Shown: one piece after another, positions 53,106-60,853 of the stretch
How positions within the stretch are numbered: position 1 is the first letter of the stretch
Layout: every line of letters begins with the position of its first letter
DNA from: Leptospirales bacterium
GTDB lineage: Bacteria > Spirochaetota > Leptospiria > Leptospirales > Leptonemataceae
Reading direction: 5' to 3'
Length of the DNA: 60,853 bases
Assembly (NCBI GenBank): GCA_019694685.1
Contig: JAIBBM010000025.1
Span: 1-60,853, forward strand
The notes under the pieces: generated by a model
What the model saw: only the letters and a program-made list of their open reading frames with translations
What the model was told of the DNA's origin: nothing
The model's database searches: none
Translations under genes and position numbers: made by a program

Positions 53106-53777
53106 ATGATGCAAGCCTTACGGTCCAACGTAGTTCATTTTCCGGATCGCCGCACGAGACACCGGTTTGACGATCCAATCCATGAAGGCGCCTTCTTCGG
53201 CAAAGGCCTTTCAGACTCCACCGTGCGAGAACTCATGGAGGAATTCCAAAAACCGTTGAACGAGCAGATGTATCGTGACCGAGCAATTCTCTATGTGGCC
53301 TTACGCACAGCACTCAGGGCTCAAGAACTGGTCCAGCTTCGATGGTCGCAGACTGTGGAGACGCCGGAAGGGGACACGGTCTTTCGTTTTGTTGGAAAAG
53401 GATCAAAAGTCCGTTATGCGGCACCGGGTTCTGAAGCACTACAACACGTAAAAGAATATCATGAGCGCTTCTTAGGGAAGTCGGACTATTTGTTCATGTC
53501 AATGCCGGACCGGGGGCGATCAAACCAGCGCCATCCGTTGTCCACAAGAGGTCTACAGAAGATCGTCGCGGGGTGGAACAAAGTTACTTGTTCGGGCCGC
53601 AGTATCCATCCCCATGCACTCAGGCACACAAGTGTTCAGAAAGCAATGGATTCTGGAGGTAGCATTCTCGCCCAGAAACTGGCCGGCCATTCTTCGCCAG
53701 CTACCACGTCCAAGTTCTACACCCGACCCTATGTTGATGCGAGCCTTGTTCTCCAGTGGGCGAAGGGCGAAGGTTAA
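53106..53777 (+). CDS. Minimal tyrosine recombinase (catalytic domain only)
   Basis: 223 aa from ATG 53106, chosen for GAGGAG just upstream; another ATG at 53061 has no site. The catalytic set is complete: Arg71 (ALRAQELVQLRW), a Lys in KGSKVR, His170 and Arg173 (HPHALRHT), His in AGHSSP, and the nucleophile Tyr205 (FYTRPY). The N-terminal core-binding domain of normal integrases (~100 aa) is nearly absent, so it may need a partner, act on short sites or be a relic. No flanking att-like repeat was recognised. Confidence 0.85.
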   Translation: MMQALRSNVVHFPDRRTRHRFDDPIHEGAFFGKGLSDSTVRELMEEFQKPLNEQMYRDRAILYVALRTALRAQELVQLRWSQTVETPEGDTVFRFVGKGSKVRYAAPGSEALQHVKEYHERFLGKSDYLFMSMPDRGRSNQRHPLSTRGLQKIVAGWNKVTCSGRSIHPHALRHTSVQKAMDSGGSILAQKLAGHSSPATTSKFYTRPYVDASLVLQWAKGEG

Positions 53778-53945
53778 CAGGCCCAGAGGAAGGGCCCTCA
53801 CCGTGACACGCTTCTAGGGGATTTGCCCGCTTAGTCTCTCCGCCAAATCCAGTATATTCCCCGTTGTTTTGCCGAGAAATTCACCCCAAACCTGCTTGCC
53901 AGCGGACCCCGATTATGTCACACAGCCATTGTAGAGTAGGGAAAC

Positions 53946-55553
53946 ATGCCGACACTCCAGTTCAAGGGAAAGACTATCATATGGAATCATCACCTCTCGA
54001 TTCCATATCATACTCTTGAGGAGGTTGCAGAACTCAATTTTCAGCCGGACAAAGGTGGAGGCAACCTGATTGTTGAGGGTGACAACCTCCTTGCCTTGAA
54101 GGCTCTCCTTCCTCAATACGCGGGCAAAGTCAAATGTATCTACATAGACCCACCTTATAACACCGGCAATGAACACTGGGTTTACAATGACAATGTAAAC
54201 AGCCCTCTGATCAAGGAGTGGTTAGGGAAAGAGGTGGGAAAAGACGACCTGACCCGCCACGATAAGTGGCTGTGCATGATGGTTCCACGGTTACGTCTGC
54301 TCCGTGACCTTCTCTCGGAGGATGGAACGATTTTTGTTTCGATCGACGACAACGAAGCCCACTCCATGCGATTCCTATTGGATGAGATATTCGGTGGGGA
54401 GAATTTCGTTGCATGTAATGTCTGGCAGAAACGATACTCCAGAGAGAATCGTGAAATCATTGGCGACGTTCACGAATACATAATCGTTTACGCCCGTTCA
54501 CTAGAGACCTTCAAACCCACGCGCAATCTGATCTCCATTACGGATGAGCAGCGCAAGATCTATCGGAATCCGAACGATGACCCTAATGGCCCGTGGCGCT
54601 CTGTGCCAATGACTGCCCAGGGTTTTCGTCCCAATCAGATGTATAAGATACGAGCTCCGCAAGGAGCCGTCTTTGAACCGCCCGAGGGGCGATGCTGGTC
54701 AATGGTAGAGCCTGAATTCAAACGATTGCTGGAAGAGGGACGCATCTACTTTGGTAAGGATAACAACTCCCAGCCGAACGTTATTCGGTATTTGAGTGAA
54801 GTTGATGGAGTTGTGCCGTGGACATGGTGGCCTCATGATGAGGTTGGGCATACTGACGAAGCGAAAAAACAGATCCGTGACCTTTTGGGAGAGTCAGCGG
54901 CCTTTGATACCGCTAAACCGGTCCGATTGATCACTCGGATACTGGAGATAGCCTCTCAACCCGACTCTATTATCCTCGATTCATTTGCCGGGTCTGGGAC
55001 GACAATGCACGCAGTCATGGAAATCAATCAGCGTGATGGTGGGACAAGGAGATGCATCACCGTGCAGATGACGGAAGCCGATGCGAACAATCCCCAAAAG
55101 AACAATTGTCGGGATATCACTCGGAAGCGCGTTGAAAACGCGATTCGAGCCCACAGCTACGACTCGGGTTTCCGTTATCTGCGTGTTGGTCGTGCGATTG
55201 ATGCTGAAAGTCTGCTTGCGGGCGATCTTCCAACTTACGAACAATTTGCAAAATACGTTTTCTATCTTTGCACGGGGGAGCATCTCGCAGGGCGTTCCAT
55301 CAGGGAGAAGGACTACTTCGTTGCTGAGCACGCTCGTTCAGTCATATACCTGATCTATAGACAGGATATCGAAGAGCTAACGCGACTCGCGCTCAACCTG
55401 TCCGTTGCCGAGAAGATCTCCGCCGAGCACCCCGGAAAGAATCTTATCGTCTATGCACCAGCTTGCTTTCTTGATGAGGATTTCCTTGATGCAAAAGGGA
55501 TTCAATTCGTAAACATTCCATACGGACTATTCCAGAAGAACGGCAGGCGCTAA
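53946..55553 (+). CDS. mod: Type III restriction-modification methyltransferase subunit (Mod)
   Basis: 535 aa. The catalytic DPPY (68-71, in IYIDPPYNTGN) precedes the SAM-binding motif FAGSGTT near residue 346, the order of beta-class N6-adenine methyltransferases. The segment after motif I (~residues 360-400) contains DITRKRVENAI typical of Mod proteins. The target-recognition region should lie between ~100 and 330. AGGGA precedes the ATG. The Res gene begins three bases after the stop. It should methylate one strand of an asymmetric site and guide the Res subunit. Confidence 0.92.
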   Translation: MPTLQFKGKTIIWNHHLSIPYHTLEEVAELNFQPDKGGGNLIVEGDNLLALKALLPQYAGKVKCIYIDPPYNTGNEHWVYNDNVNSPLIKEWLGKEVGKDDLTRHDKWLCMMVPRLRLLRDLLSEDGTIFVSIDDNEAHSMRFLLDEIFGGENFVACNVWQKRYSRENREIIGDVHEYIIVYARSLETFKPTRNLISITDEQRKIYRNPNDDPNGPWRSVPMTAQGFRPNQMYKIRAPQGAVFEPPEGRCWSMVEPEFKRLLEEGRIYFGKDNNSQPNVIRYLSEVDGVVPWTWWPHDEVGHTDEAKKQIRDLLGESAAFDTAKPVRLITRILEIASQPDSIILDSFAGSGTTMHAVMEINQRDGGTRRCITVQMTEADANNPQKNNCRDITRKRVENAIRAHSYDSGFRYLRVGRAIDAESLLAGDLPTYEQFAKYVFYLCTGEHLAGRSIREKDYFVAEHARSVIYLIYRQDIEELTRLALNLSVAEKISAEHPGKNLIVYAPACFLDEDFLDAKGIQFVNIPYGLFQKNGRR

Positions 55554-55556
55554 CCC

Positions 55557-58061
55557 GTGTATCTGAAAAACTATCAGGTTAAGGTTGTAAAAGCCTTCAG
55601 AGAGTTTCTGGATGAATGCCGGCTGGAGCATGCTAAAGCGGTGCAAGCTAGATCAACGTTACAGATCAATCACAACTGGGTTCAGGAAGTTTTTCATCGG
55701 AAGAGCATTGAGATCAAGGACAGTCCGACAAATGGCTTAGGCTGGTATTACCCACGTGTTGTTTTCAAGGTTCCGACGGGGGGTGGTAAAACGCTCCTTG
55801 CCGTTGAAGCCATAAGGGAATACCAAGAGAGACTAGCCCAGCGACGCACAGGACTTGTCGTATGGATCGTTCCAAGCGAGACAATATATTCGCAGACCGT
55901 TGCGAAGATCAAAGACAAGGGGAATCCTTTACGGCAACTGCTGGATCAAGCATCCGGTGGTCGCACGCTTGTTTTGGAAAAAGGTCAGAGCCTCTCATCA
56001 CAGGACATTGAAGAGAACTTGGTGATACTTTTTGTAATGATTCAATCCGTTAGCCGCCGCAACGGCGTTGAAGCACTCAAGGTGTTCCAAGACTCTGGCG
56101 GGTTCGAGGGATTCTTTCCGCCGGACAACCGGACCGACCTGCATCAAGGAATCCTGAAAGAATTTCCCAACCTAGACTTGCTGTCGGAGCTTAGCAGTCT
56201 GATCCGGACCAGCCTTGGCAACGCCATTCGGGTTTCGCGGCCGTTCATTGTCGTGGATGAACTGCATAAAGTATTCTCAGATCAGGCTCGCGAAACTCTG
56301 AACAGCCTGAATCCTGAATTGGTGTTGGGTCTTACAGCCACCCCGAAAGAGAATATGAACGTTGTCGTAGGTATCACGGGACTCGATCTCAAGGAAGAGG
56401 AGATGGTCAAGCTGGATCTCCACGTTCTACCTCCGGACGGAAGCTTGCAGAACGATTGGAAGGGGATGATTCGAGAAATCAAGAAGCATCGTGAGTCGTT
56501 GGAGAAAAAGGCGAAAGACCTTCGCCAAGAGAGGGACATTTACATTCGCCCGATGGTTCTTCTTCAAGTCGAGTCAACTGGCAAGAATCAAAGAGGTAAT
56601 GGCACCGTTCATGCTGATGACGCCCGCGAATGTCTGATTGAGATGAAGGTTCCTCCTGACCACATTGCCATCAAGACGAGCGCCCAGAATGATATTGAAG
56701 ACGTCGACCTGTTCTCTCCCCAGTGCCCCGTGCGCTATATCATCACGAAGGAAGCATTGCGTGAAGGATGGGATTGTTCTTTTGCATATATACTCGGCAT
56801 CATCCCAAACGCAAACTCGAACACCGGTGTGACTCAGTTGATTGGCCGCATTCTGCGCCAGCCTCATGCAAGGAAGACCGGCATTGCAGCATTGGACGAG
56901 AGCTACGTATACTTCACCAAAGGTGAGGTGCGTAGTCTTATCGACAAAGTAGTCGAGGGATTTCAAAATGAAGGCCTCGGTGATCTTGTAGGCAAGATTG
57001 CCGTGAAGGGTGCAGTCAGCGCCGGAAAGAGAGTCGTCAAGATTCGTCACGATTTCAGGAAATTCGAATCCTCTTTCTACCTCCCTGCTTGGGTGATGGT
57101 GAACGGGGATAAGCACCATCGGCGATTTTCATATGACCGCGATATTAAACCTCTGTTAAATCTTCAGTCATTCTCCTTGGATGCTGTGCTGGTCGCGGAT
57201 CTCAAGAAAGCTTTCAGTGAGGAACGTGATACACGGAATTCCTTTGCGATCACGATTGACAAAGATGCAAAGATCACTCCCAGCGTTGAGGGCACCCTGC
57301 AACACGGCAAGGATGAAATCAGCGTTGCCTATTTGACTCGTCGATACTCGGAGACAATTGAGAACCCATTCTTGGCAAGGGCTGTCGCAAACAGTCACAT
57401 CAAAGAATTGGAGAAAGAGCTCGGGATCGAAACGCTGTCACGTGAATTCGGCTTCATTGCTTCGTTCATGTGTAGACGCCTAGAAGCAGAGAAGCACCGA
57501 CAAGAGGAAGCCGCCTTTGTCCGACTGATTGAACAGAAGCATCTCGTGCTTGCCGTTGGGACTGATCCTGACTTTGGGTGGCGCGTTCCGGAGACTGACG
57601 AGATTGGTGCCGCAGGAACTCCGCATCCGTTCAAATATTATCTCTTTGAGGACGTCGACGTTCCCTCCTTCAACGCCCTCGAATGGACCGTAGCTCAACA
57701 CCTCGAAAAGCAGGAAAAGATACTGTGGTGGTTTCGAAACAAGACGGGTCGGAAATGGTATTCAGTCCAAGGGTGGCGGCAAAATAAGATCCATCCGGAC
57801 TTTGTTGCCGCGCGGAAGGAAGGGGATCGTGTCCAGTTGCTCTACGTCCTTGAAAGCAAGGGGGAGCACCTGCTCGGCAACGCCGACACCCGTTACAAAA
57901 AAGCCGTTTTCGATGTAATGACGAACCAGCGGAAGACCAAGAATGTCCGCAAAATTGAGCAACATAAGCTCCCCTTCGGCGAACTGAACGACAATGTTGA
58001 ATTCCACGTCCTTGAAGCAAAGAAAGAAGAGGAACAGATTCGCTCATTGTTTAACCTATAG
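55557..58061 (+). CDS. res: Type III restriction endonuclease subunit (Res)
   Basis: 834 aa from GTG 55557, coupled to mod. SF2 helicase motifs include Walker A VPTGGGKT (72-79), motif II DELH near 232, LTATPKE as motif III and a C-terminal helicase motif around GVTQLIGRILRQPH. The nuclease site is near 748-770: HPDFVA then LESKGEH, a PD...E-x-K. All parts needed for ATP-dependent cleavage are present, so the system appears complete and functional. The stop lies nine bases from the end of a convergent minus-strand gene. Confidence 0.92.
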   Translation: MYLKNYQVKVVKAFREFLDECRLEHAKAVQARSTLQINHNWVQEVFHRKSIEIKDSPTNGLGWYYPRVVFKVPTGGGKTLLAVEAIREYQERLAQRRTGLVVWIVPSETIYSQTVAKIKDKGNPLRQLLDQASGGRTLVLEKGQSLSSQDIEENLVILFVMIQSVSRRNGVEALKVFQDSGGFEGFFPPDNRTDLHQGILKEFPNLDLLSELSSLIRTSLGNAIRVSRPFIVVDELHKVFSDQARETLNSLNPELVLGLTATPKENMNVVVGITGLDLKEEEMVKLDLHVLPPDGSLQNDWKGMIREIKKHRESLEKKAKDLRQERDIYIRPMVLLQVESTGKNQRGNGTVHADDARECLIEMKVPPDHIAIKTSAQNDIEDVDLFSPQCPVRYIITKEALREGWDCSFAYILGIIPNANSNTGVTQLIGRILRQPHARKTGIAALDESYVYFTKGEVRSLIDKVVEGFQNEGLGDLVGKIAVKGAVSAGKRVVKIRHDFRKFESSFYLPAWVMVNGDKHHRRFSYDRDIKPLLNLQSFSLDAVLVADLKKAFSEERDTRNSFAITIDKDAKITPSVEGTLQHGKDEISVAYLTRRYSETIENPFLARAVANSHIKELEKELGIETLSREFGFIASFMCRRLEAEKHRQEEAAFVRLIEQKHLVLAVGTDPDFGWRVPETDEIGAAGTPHPFKYYLFEDVDVPSFNALEWTVAQHLEKQEKILWWFRNKTGRKWYSVQGWRQNKIHPDFVAARKEGDRVQLLYVLESKGEHLLGNADTRYKKAVFDVMTNQRKTKNVRKIEQHKLPFGELNDNVEFHVLEAKKEEEQIRSLFNL

Positions 58062-58070
58062 TTTGCATCA

Positions 58071-58688
58071 TCACCCACGCCTCCGGAATGCGTTCCAGAT
58101 TACGGGCCGCCATTCATCTGTCTCTTGGCCTTTCCTCATGCGATTCTTCAGGGCGAGCAATGTTAGATCCCAATCCCGGCGATGTGCGAAACCAGCCTTA
58201 TATTGCCCCTCCAATCGGACCCTCAAGTTCCGCTGAATCTCGGCCCATTTGGTCCGCACGGGACGCGGTCTCCATTTGTTCCTTTTCCTTCTAATCATGC
58301 CGCATTGAAGTAGAACGGCGTAATTCCAAGCTGACCCTTCGTCCTGCTGGCCCGAAAACCGGTGCGCGTTCATTTTCTCCAGAACGAAAAACTCCTTTCG
58401 TTGCCATGCGCTCGCATGGTCAAGCCGTTGGTTCCATTTTCTCTTCTGGAAGGATATAACATCCTCCCATTCTGAATTCCTAGGAGGCTTTCGATACGGA
58501 ACTGATAACCGGTAGCGCATTTTGACGATGTTGGCCAAGCAGGAGCTTGTCCAAGTCCGTGGATCACGGTTCACGTGTTTCCGTTCAATGGTGTTACGAA
58601 AAAAGCCCACGTGTCTCTTTTGCATTCGCCGGAGTACTCGGAAGATCCACCAGCGCGGAAAATCATCTTCTGATCTTCTTAATTCCAT
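58071..58688 (-). CDS. Arg/Trp-rich hypothetical protein, last gene of a truncated operon
   Basis: 205 aa, very rich in Arg and Trp (for example PRWWIFRVLRRMQKRHVGFF near the start, ending NAFRRRG). Its ATG lies 26 bases inside the preceding HNH-like gene, showing translational coupling. No motif recognised; the basic composition suggests nucleic acid binding. Coding status is supported by the overlap pattern and by the absence of a better frame. Confidence 0.5.
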   Translation of the reverse strand: MELRRSEDDFPRWWIFRVLRRMQKRHVGFFRNTIERKHVNRDPRTWTSSCLANIVKMRYRLSVPYRKPPRNSEWEDVISFQKRKWNQRLDHASAWQRKEFFVLEKMNAHRFSGQQDEGSAWNYAVLLQCGMIRRKRNKWRPRPVRTKWAEIQRNLRVRLEGQYKAGFAHRRDWDLTLLALKNRMRKGQETDEWRPVIWNAFRRRG

Positions 58689-58962
58689 ATCCGATCTCCT
58701 TGCCGCGGTGCATCACTATCTGAGCGGCCAATTCGATGATTTCCTTTTCGCTTACATGTCTCGCAAGATAGGAGATTGACCGCGCCACAAGGTAGTGATT
58801 GCTGAACTCAGCACGATCGCGTTCCCGGTAGGGTTCCCGGAGTTCCAATTCTGTGTTGTTGGGCGTCAGCTCCTGACCCGTCAGGGCGCATCTATACTTC
58901 TGGCTCCGAATCAATCGCCAGAAGTCCTCTGCGAAGAACTTGAACTTTTCATTGTGTCGCAT
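58663..58962 (-). CDS. HNH-fold-like protein lacking the catalytic histidine
   Basis: 99 aa. The segment YRCALTGQELTPNNTELELREP follows the layout of HNH nucleases (Y-x-C-x-L-T-G-x-x-L...N), but the position of the usual D-H pair reads LELR and the later N/H residues are not in place. It looks like an HNH fold that has lost or changed its active site. It overlaps the end of the upstream truncated gene by 14 bases and the start of the downstream gene by 26. Could be a subunit or immunity-like partner of the disrupted operon. Confidence 0.6.
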   Translation of the reverse strand: MRHNEKFKFFAEDFWRLIRSQKYRCALTGQELTPNNTELELREPYRERDRAEFSNHYLVARSISYLARHVSEKEIIELAAQIVMHRGKEIGYGIKKIRR

Positions 58963-59583
58963 CTGACATCTCCTGTAGGTATTGTTTTCTCTGTTGTTTG
59001 TTCATGGCGTATTTTGATGTGACCGCTGGCGCAGGGCGGTGAATTTCCACCTGCTCGTGTTCAGGTGACTGACTGCAGAATTCGTCGAGATCCATTGAAT
59101 AGAGAAAGTCCGGTAGCACCGAAACCAGCCTCCGCGCTCGATAGTGAAGAACTCGATGGCGGTGATGCTTGACTTCAATGACCTTGACCAACCTCATTGC
59201 CGCCCACTTCCGAACCATCCGCAGGAGGAGGCGATGAGGCTGATTCATTCTGTCCGCGAGACGGCTAATCAGTGCCTCATCATACCGAGGTAACGACTTC
59301 CAAAGTTCATGGGCTACAGCATTGAAGCGGTTCTCTGCCTGTTTCTGATACAGAGGAGCATCATCCCAGAAATTCAAATAGTCAATGTGAGCCTGCCGCG
59401 CTAGGAAGTATTCATTGTCGTCCAGCAGGACTCGATATCTGGTGAGAATCCTTCGTCGTGAATCCCGGTGGTCCAGATGGCCCCGATCTCTCCATGATGG
59501 CGGATTATAGCGATATTCGCGTAACTTCTGGAAAAGGTATCCATCCCTGCGGGATTGATGCCCTCCTGATGGTGAAGGGCTAT
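58949..59583 (-). pseudogene. Cargo gene truncated at its 5' end by the right-hand IS
   Basis: 211 codons remain in frame up to the IS junction. The surviving part has a winged-helix-like region (LISRLADRMNQPHRLLLRMV then a His/Arg-rich wing) and an unrecognised N-terminal part. No start codon with a Shine-Dalgarno follows the junction, so it is probably expressed, if at all, as a tail of the transposase. It heads the operon with the HNH-like and Arg/Trp-rich genes. Confidence 0.65.
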
Positions 59584-60745
59584 GTCTAGTGACTAGATTT
59601 CCCAAAGTAGCATGTGTTTCACAACTAATTCTGCGTAGGCCGTAAACTCTGAGAGCTTTCAGTGCACTGAATTCATTGAGGTAGAGAGTGCTGTTCTCTG
59701 GAGCGAAGTATGAATACGAAGCAATGAAGCTGTGCTTCACAATTCGTTGTGTTCCCTCAGCTGTGTTGTTTGATACTCCATCTCTCGACCATCTGTTCTT
59801 TGCCCAGACACTCCGTTTCCTGTTCTTGGCTCTTGCAGTGTGATTCACTGCACGGAAGTTGCTGTTGTATCTCGTGAACCAAGGTGTTCCCTCATCCGCG
59901 AAGAGTGGAGTATGAGGAGGAAGAAAGTCGAATAACGGTTGCAGAGTCTTCTGCTTCTGATCCGGAACAGACGACAGCAACACTGGTCCTTTTTTCACAG
60001 CTAACGTTGAACAGAGTGTTCCTACCTGATACTTCCCTCTCTCTTCCGCCACACGATCCGAAAGATAGATAGAAGCTGTTTGTCCTGTGTGTTTGTATCT
60101 GGATCTTCCTGCATTCGCTCTCTGGGTGGCAGAGAATAGAGCAAGACAGTCTGTATGCACGACTGGTCTATCCTTCACAAAATCCTTGAGATTCCCCTGT
60201 TCCGGAAGCCTTTCCTCCTTCCCCCAAGCCTGCTCAATATCCTTCCGAAGCAGTGTTTTCACCGCCGGAAGCATCTCTGAGAGAAACAATTGCAGTCTTC
60301 TCTTGAGCAATGTTGCTGTGGCTTTCGATACCCCGAGTCTTCTCTGTATCTCCAGTCCTGATAACCCCAGAGGAAATCTCTGAAGTGCTTCCATCAGCAC
60401 ATAGGAAAACGTCCACAAAGGTATCTTCAAATGATGAAGGGGAGTGTATGCTGTTCTGCTCCCCTGATAATTGCAATCCCCACACCTTACAGCTGTTTCT
60501 CTCGTGCTGATGTCTCTATCTAACAGAGTCTTGCAACCCGGACAATACTTCGGATAGAGTTCTGACAGAATCCGTTTTGTAAGTGCCGTATAGAAATCTA
60601 GATTCAGTTCAGGGAATCTTCCATTGAACCGTGCCTTTGCTGATCCACCCTTTGAGCCTTGGCTCGCCCCTGACCCTGATCCTTGGCCCGCTCCTGCGTG
60701 CCGGGTCCGGTCTTTCCCAACCCAACCCTGCACCCCTCTCCGCAT
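58949..60745 (-). CDS. IS1595-like transposase, right copy, reading through into the truncated cargo gene
   Basis: 598 aa. Residues 1-387 equal the left-copy transposase (zinc ribbon, HTH, Asp199, Asp284, Glu330). Because the IS carries no stop in this frame, translation continues across the junction (LVTRHSPSPSGG) into the remaining 211 codons of the interrupted gene and stops at 58949. The extra domain holds a winged-helix-like segment. Whether the fusion still transposes is unknown; the left copy, with only two added residues, is the more likely source of active enzyme. Confidence 0.8.
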   Translation of the reverse strand: MRRGVQGWVGKDRTRHAGAGQGSGSGASQGSKGGSAKARFNGRFPELNLDFYTALTKRILSELYPKYCPGCKTLLDRDISTRETAVRCGDCNYQGSRTAYTPLHHLKIPLWTFSYVLMEALQRFPLGLSGLEIQRRLGVSKATATLLKRRLQLFLSEMLPAVKTLLRKDIEQAWGKEERLPEQGNLKDFVKDRPVVHTDCLALFSATQRANAGRSRYKHTGQTASIYLSDRVAEERGKYQVGTLCSTLAVKKGPVLLSSVPDQKQKTLQPLFDFLPPHTPLFADEGTPWFTRYNSNFRAVNHTARAKNRKRSVWAKNRWSRDGVSNNTAEGTQRIVKHSFIASYSYFAPENSTLYLNEFSALKALRVYGLRRISCETHATLGNLVTRHSPSPSGGHQSRRDGYLFQKLREYRYNPPSWRDRGHLDHRDSRRRILTRYRVLLDDNEYFLARQAHIDYLNFWDDAPLYQKQAENRFNAVAHELWKSLPRYDEALISRLADRMNQPHRLLLRMVRKWAAMRLVKVIEVKHHRHRVLHYRARRLVSVLPDFLYSMDLDEFCSQSPEHEQVEIHRPAPAVTSKYAMNKQQRKQYLQEMSDATQ

Positions 60746-60820
60746 CTGCGGAGAGGCGAAGCCTATAAAATCTAGTATGTCACCGGGGTTTTGTTCCGTT
60801 GGGGATTCTAGGGAATAGCG
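59584..60820 (-). mobile_element. IS1595-like insertion sequence, right copy (1,237 bp)
   Basis: Sequence apparently identical to the left copy at a constant offset of 25,305 bp, same orientation. The outer flank is the TTAAAACA repeat; the inner flank is the truncated cargo gene. Confidence 0.8.
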
Positions 60821-60828
60821 TTAAAACA
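60821..60828. repeat. Right target-site duplication of the composite transposon
   Basis: TTAAAACA, identical to 34271-34278. The following GTCTCC would be original chromosomal sequence; its first four bases happen to match the first four of the IS left end, so the apparent match extends to 12 bp. Confidence 0.8.
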
Positions 60829-60853
60829 GTCTCCTTCTCACCATCCTCACAAA

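Larger units (their letters stand above)
34279..60820. mobile_element. 26.5-kb composite transposon bounded by two IS1595-like elements
   Basis: Two IS copies (34279-35515 and 59584-60820), same orientation and apparently identical, enclose about 24 kb of cargo. The outer flanks share TTAAAACA, 8 bp, the duplication length known for IS1595-family elements. The inner flanks (ATGCACGC after the left copy, AGGGCTAT before the right copy) do not match each other or the outer repeats. The whole unit therefore moved as one, or the cargo was added to a single IS by recombination between copies. Cargo is dominated by restriction, nuclease, HTH and unknown operons. Confidence 0.8.

Noticed and set aside
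59884..60818. Several plus-strand frames inside the right IS, repeated in the left IS
   Set aside because: Opposite-strand shadows of the transposase; conserved only because the IS copies are identical.

Overview
The window looks like about 34 kb of ordinary chromosome followed by one large mobile element that fills almost all of the remainder. GC content is near 50%. The chromosomal half has repeat-built lipoproteins, an AraC-type regulator carrying a periplasmic 7TMR-DISM sensor, a membrane histidine kinase fused to a receiver and a PP2C phosphatase, PAS/GGDEF/EAL and HD-GYP proteins, and Mpl (a Gram-negative murein-recycling enzyme). This mix suggests a spirochaete of the Leptospirales (Leptonema- or Turneriella-like). 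That placement is inference; no rRNA or tRNA gene is visible.

Layout 1-34,274. Positions 1-6,326 hold the end of a TPR-like protein, a translationally coupled minus-strand operon (ThDP-dependent enzyme, CoA-transferase III, SDR oxidoreductase) and a PlsC-type acyltransferase. Positions 6,391-9,773 hold tpx, a membrane protein, mpl, a DinB-like protein and a small ORF. Positions 9,986-21,281 hold two propeller-like repeat lipoproteins around signalling genes. Positions 21,409-25,095 hold a carbamoyltransferase / SxtJ-like / 50-aa DUF5989-like / SGNH-hydrolase operon. Positions 25,240-34,274 hold the DISM-AraC regulator, a GGDEF-EAL protein, a TRAP-type binding protein, a DUF547 protein, a decayed gene, a MarR-DUF1398 operon and a secreted hypothetical.

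Layout 34,271-60,828. Two apparently identical 1,237-bp IS1595-like (ISXO2-type) insertion sequences lie in the same orientation 25,305 bp apart. Neither has its own target duplication, but the outer flanks share the 8-bp direct repeat TTAAAACA. The whole 26.5 kb therefore behaves as a composite transposon that landed on the stop codon of the gene ending at 34,274 without disrupting it.

Cargo. The element reads as a mobile defence or conflict island. From left to right it carries: (i) a tightly overlapping operon of three unrecognised proteins plus a DnaX-like clamp-loader ATPase; (ii) a frameshifted Xre regulator divergent from a secreted MORN-repeat protein, with an operator-like inverted repeat between them; (iii) a 669-aa HTH protein and a small lysine-rich protein whose Shine-Dalgarno lies in a hairpin, ending in a strong terminator; (iv) a peptidyl-arginine/agmatine-deiminase-like enzyme, a HAD-DUF6573-like fusion and a PD-(D/E)XK nuclease; (v) an RloC/PrrC-like zinc-hook ATPase divergent from an Xre-coiled-coil protein and a second PD-(D/E)XK protein; (vi) a minimal tyrosine recombinase; (vii) a complete Type III restriction-modification system; (viii) a three-gene minus-strand operon whose first gene was beheaded by the right-hand IS. 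The best candidates for undescribed systems are the DnaX-like operon at 35,970-39,848, the HTH/small-protein unit at 41,762-44,168 and the deiminase-HAD-DUF6573-nuclease block at 44,202-47,914.
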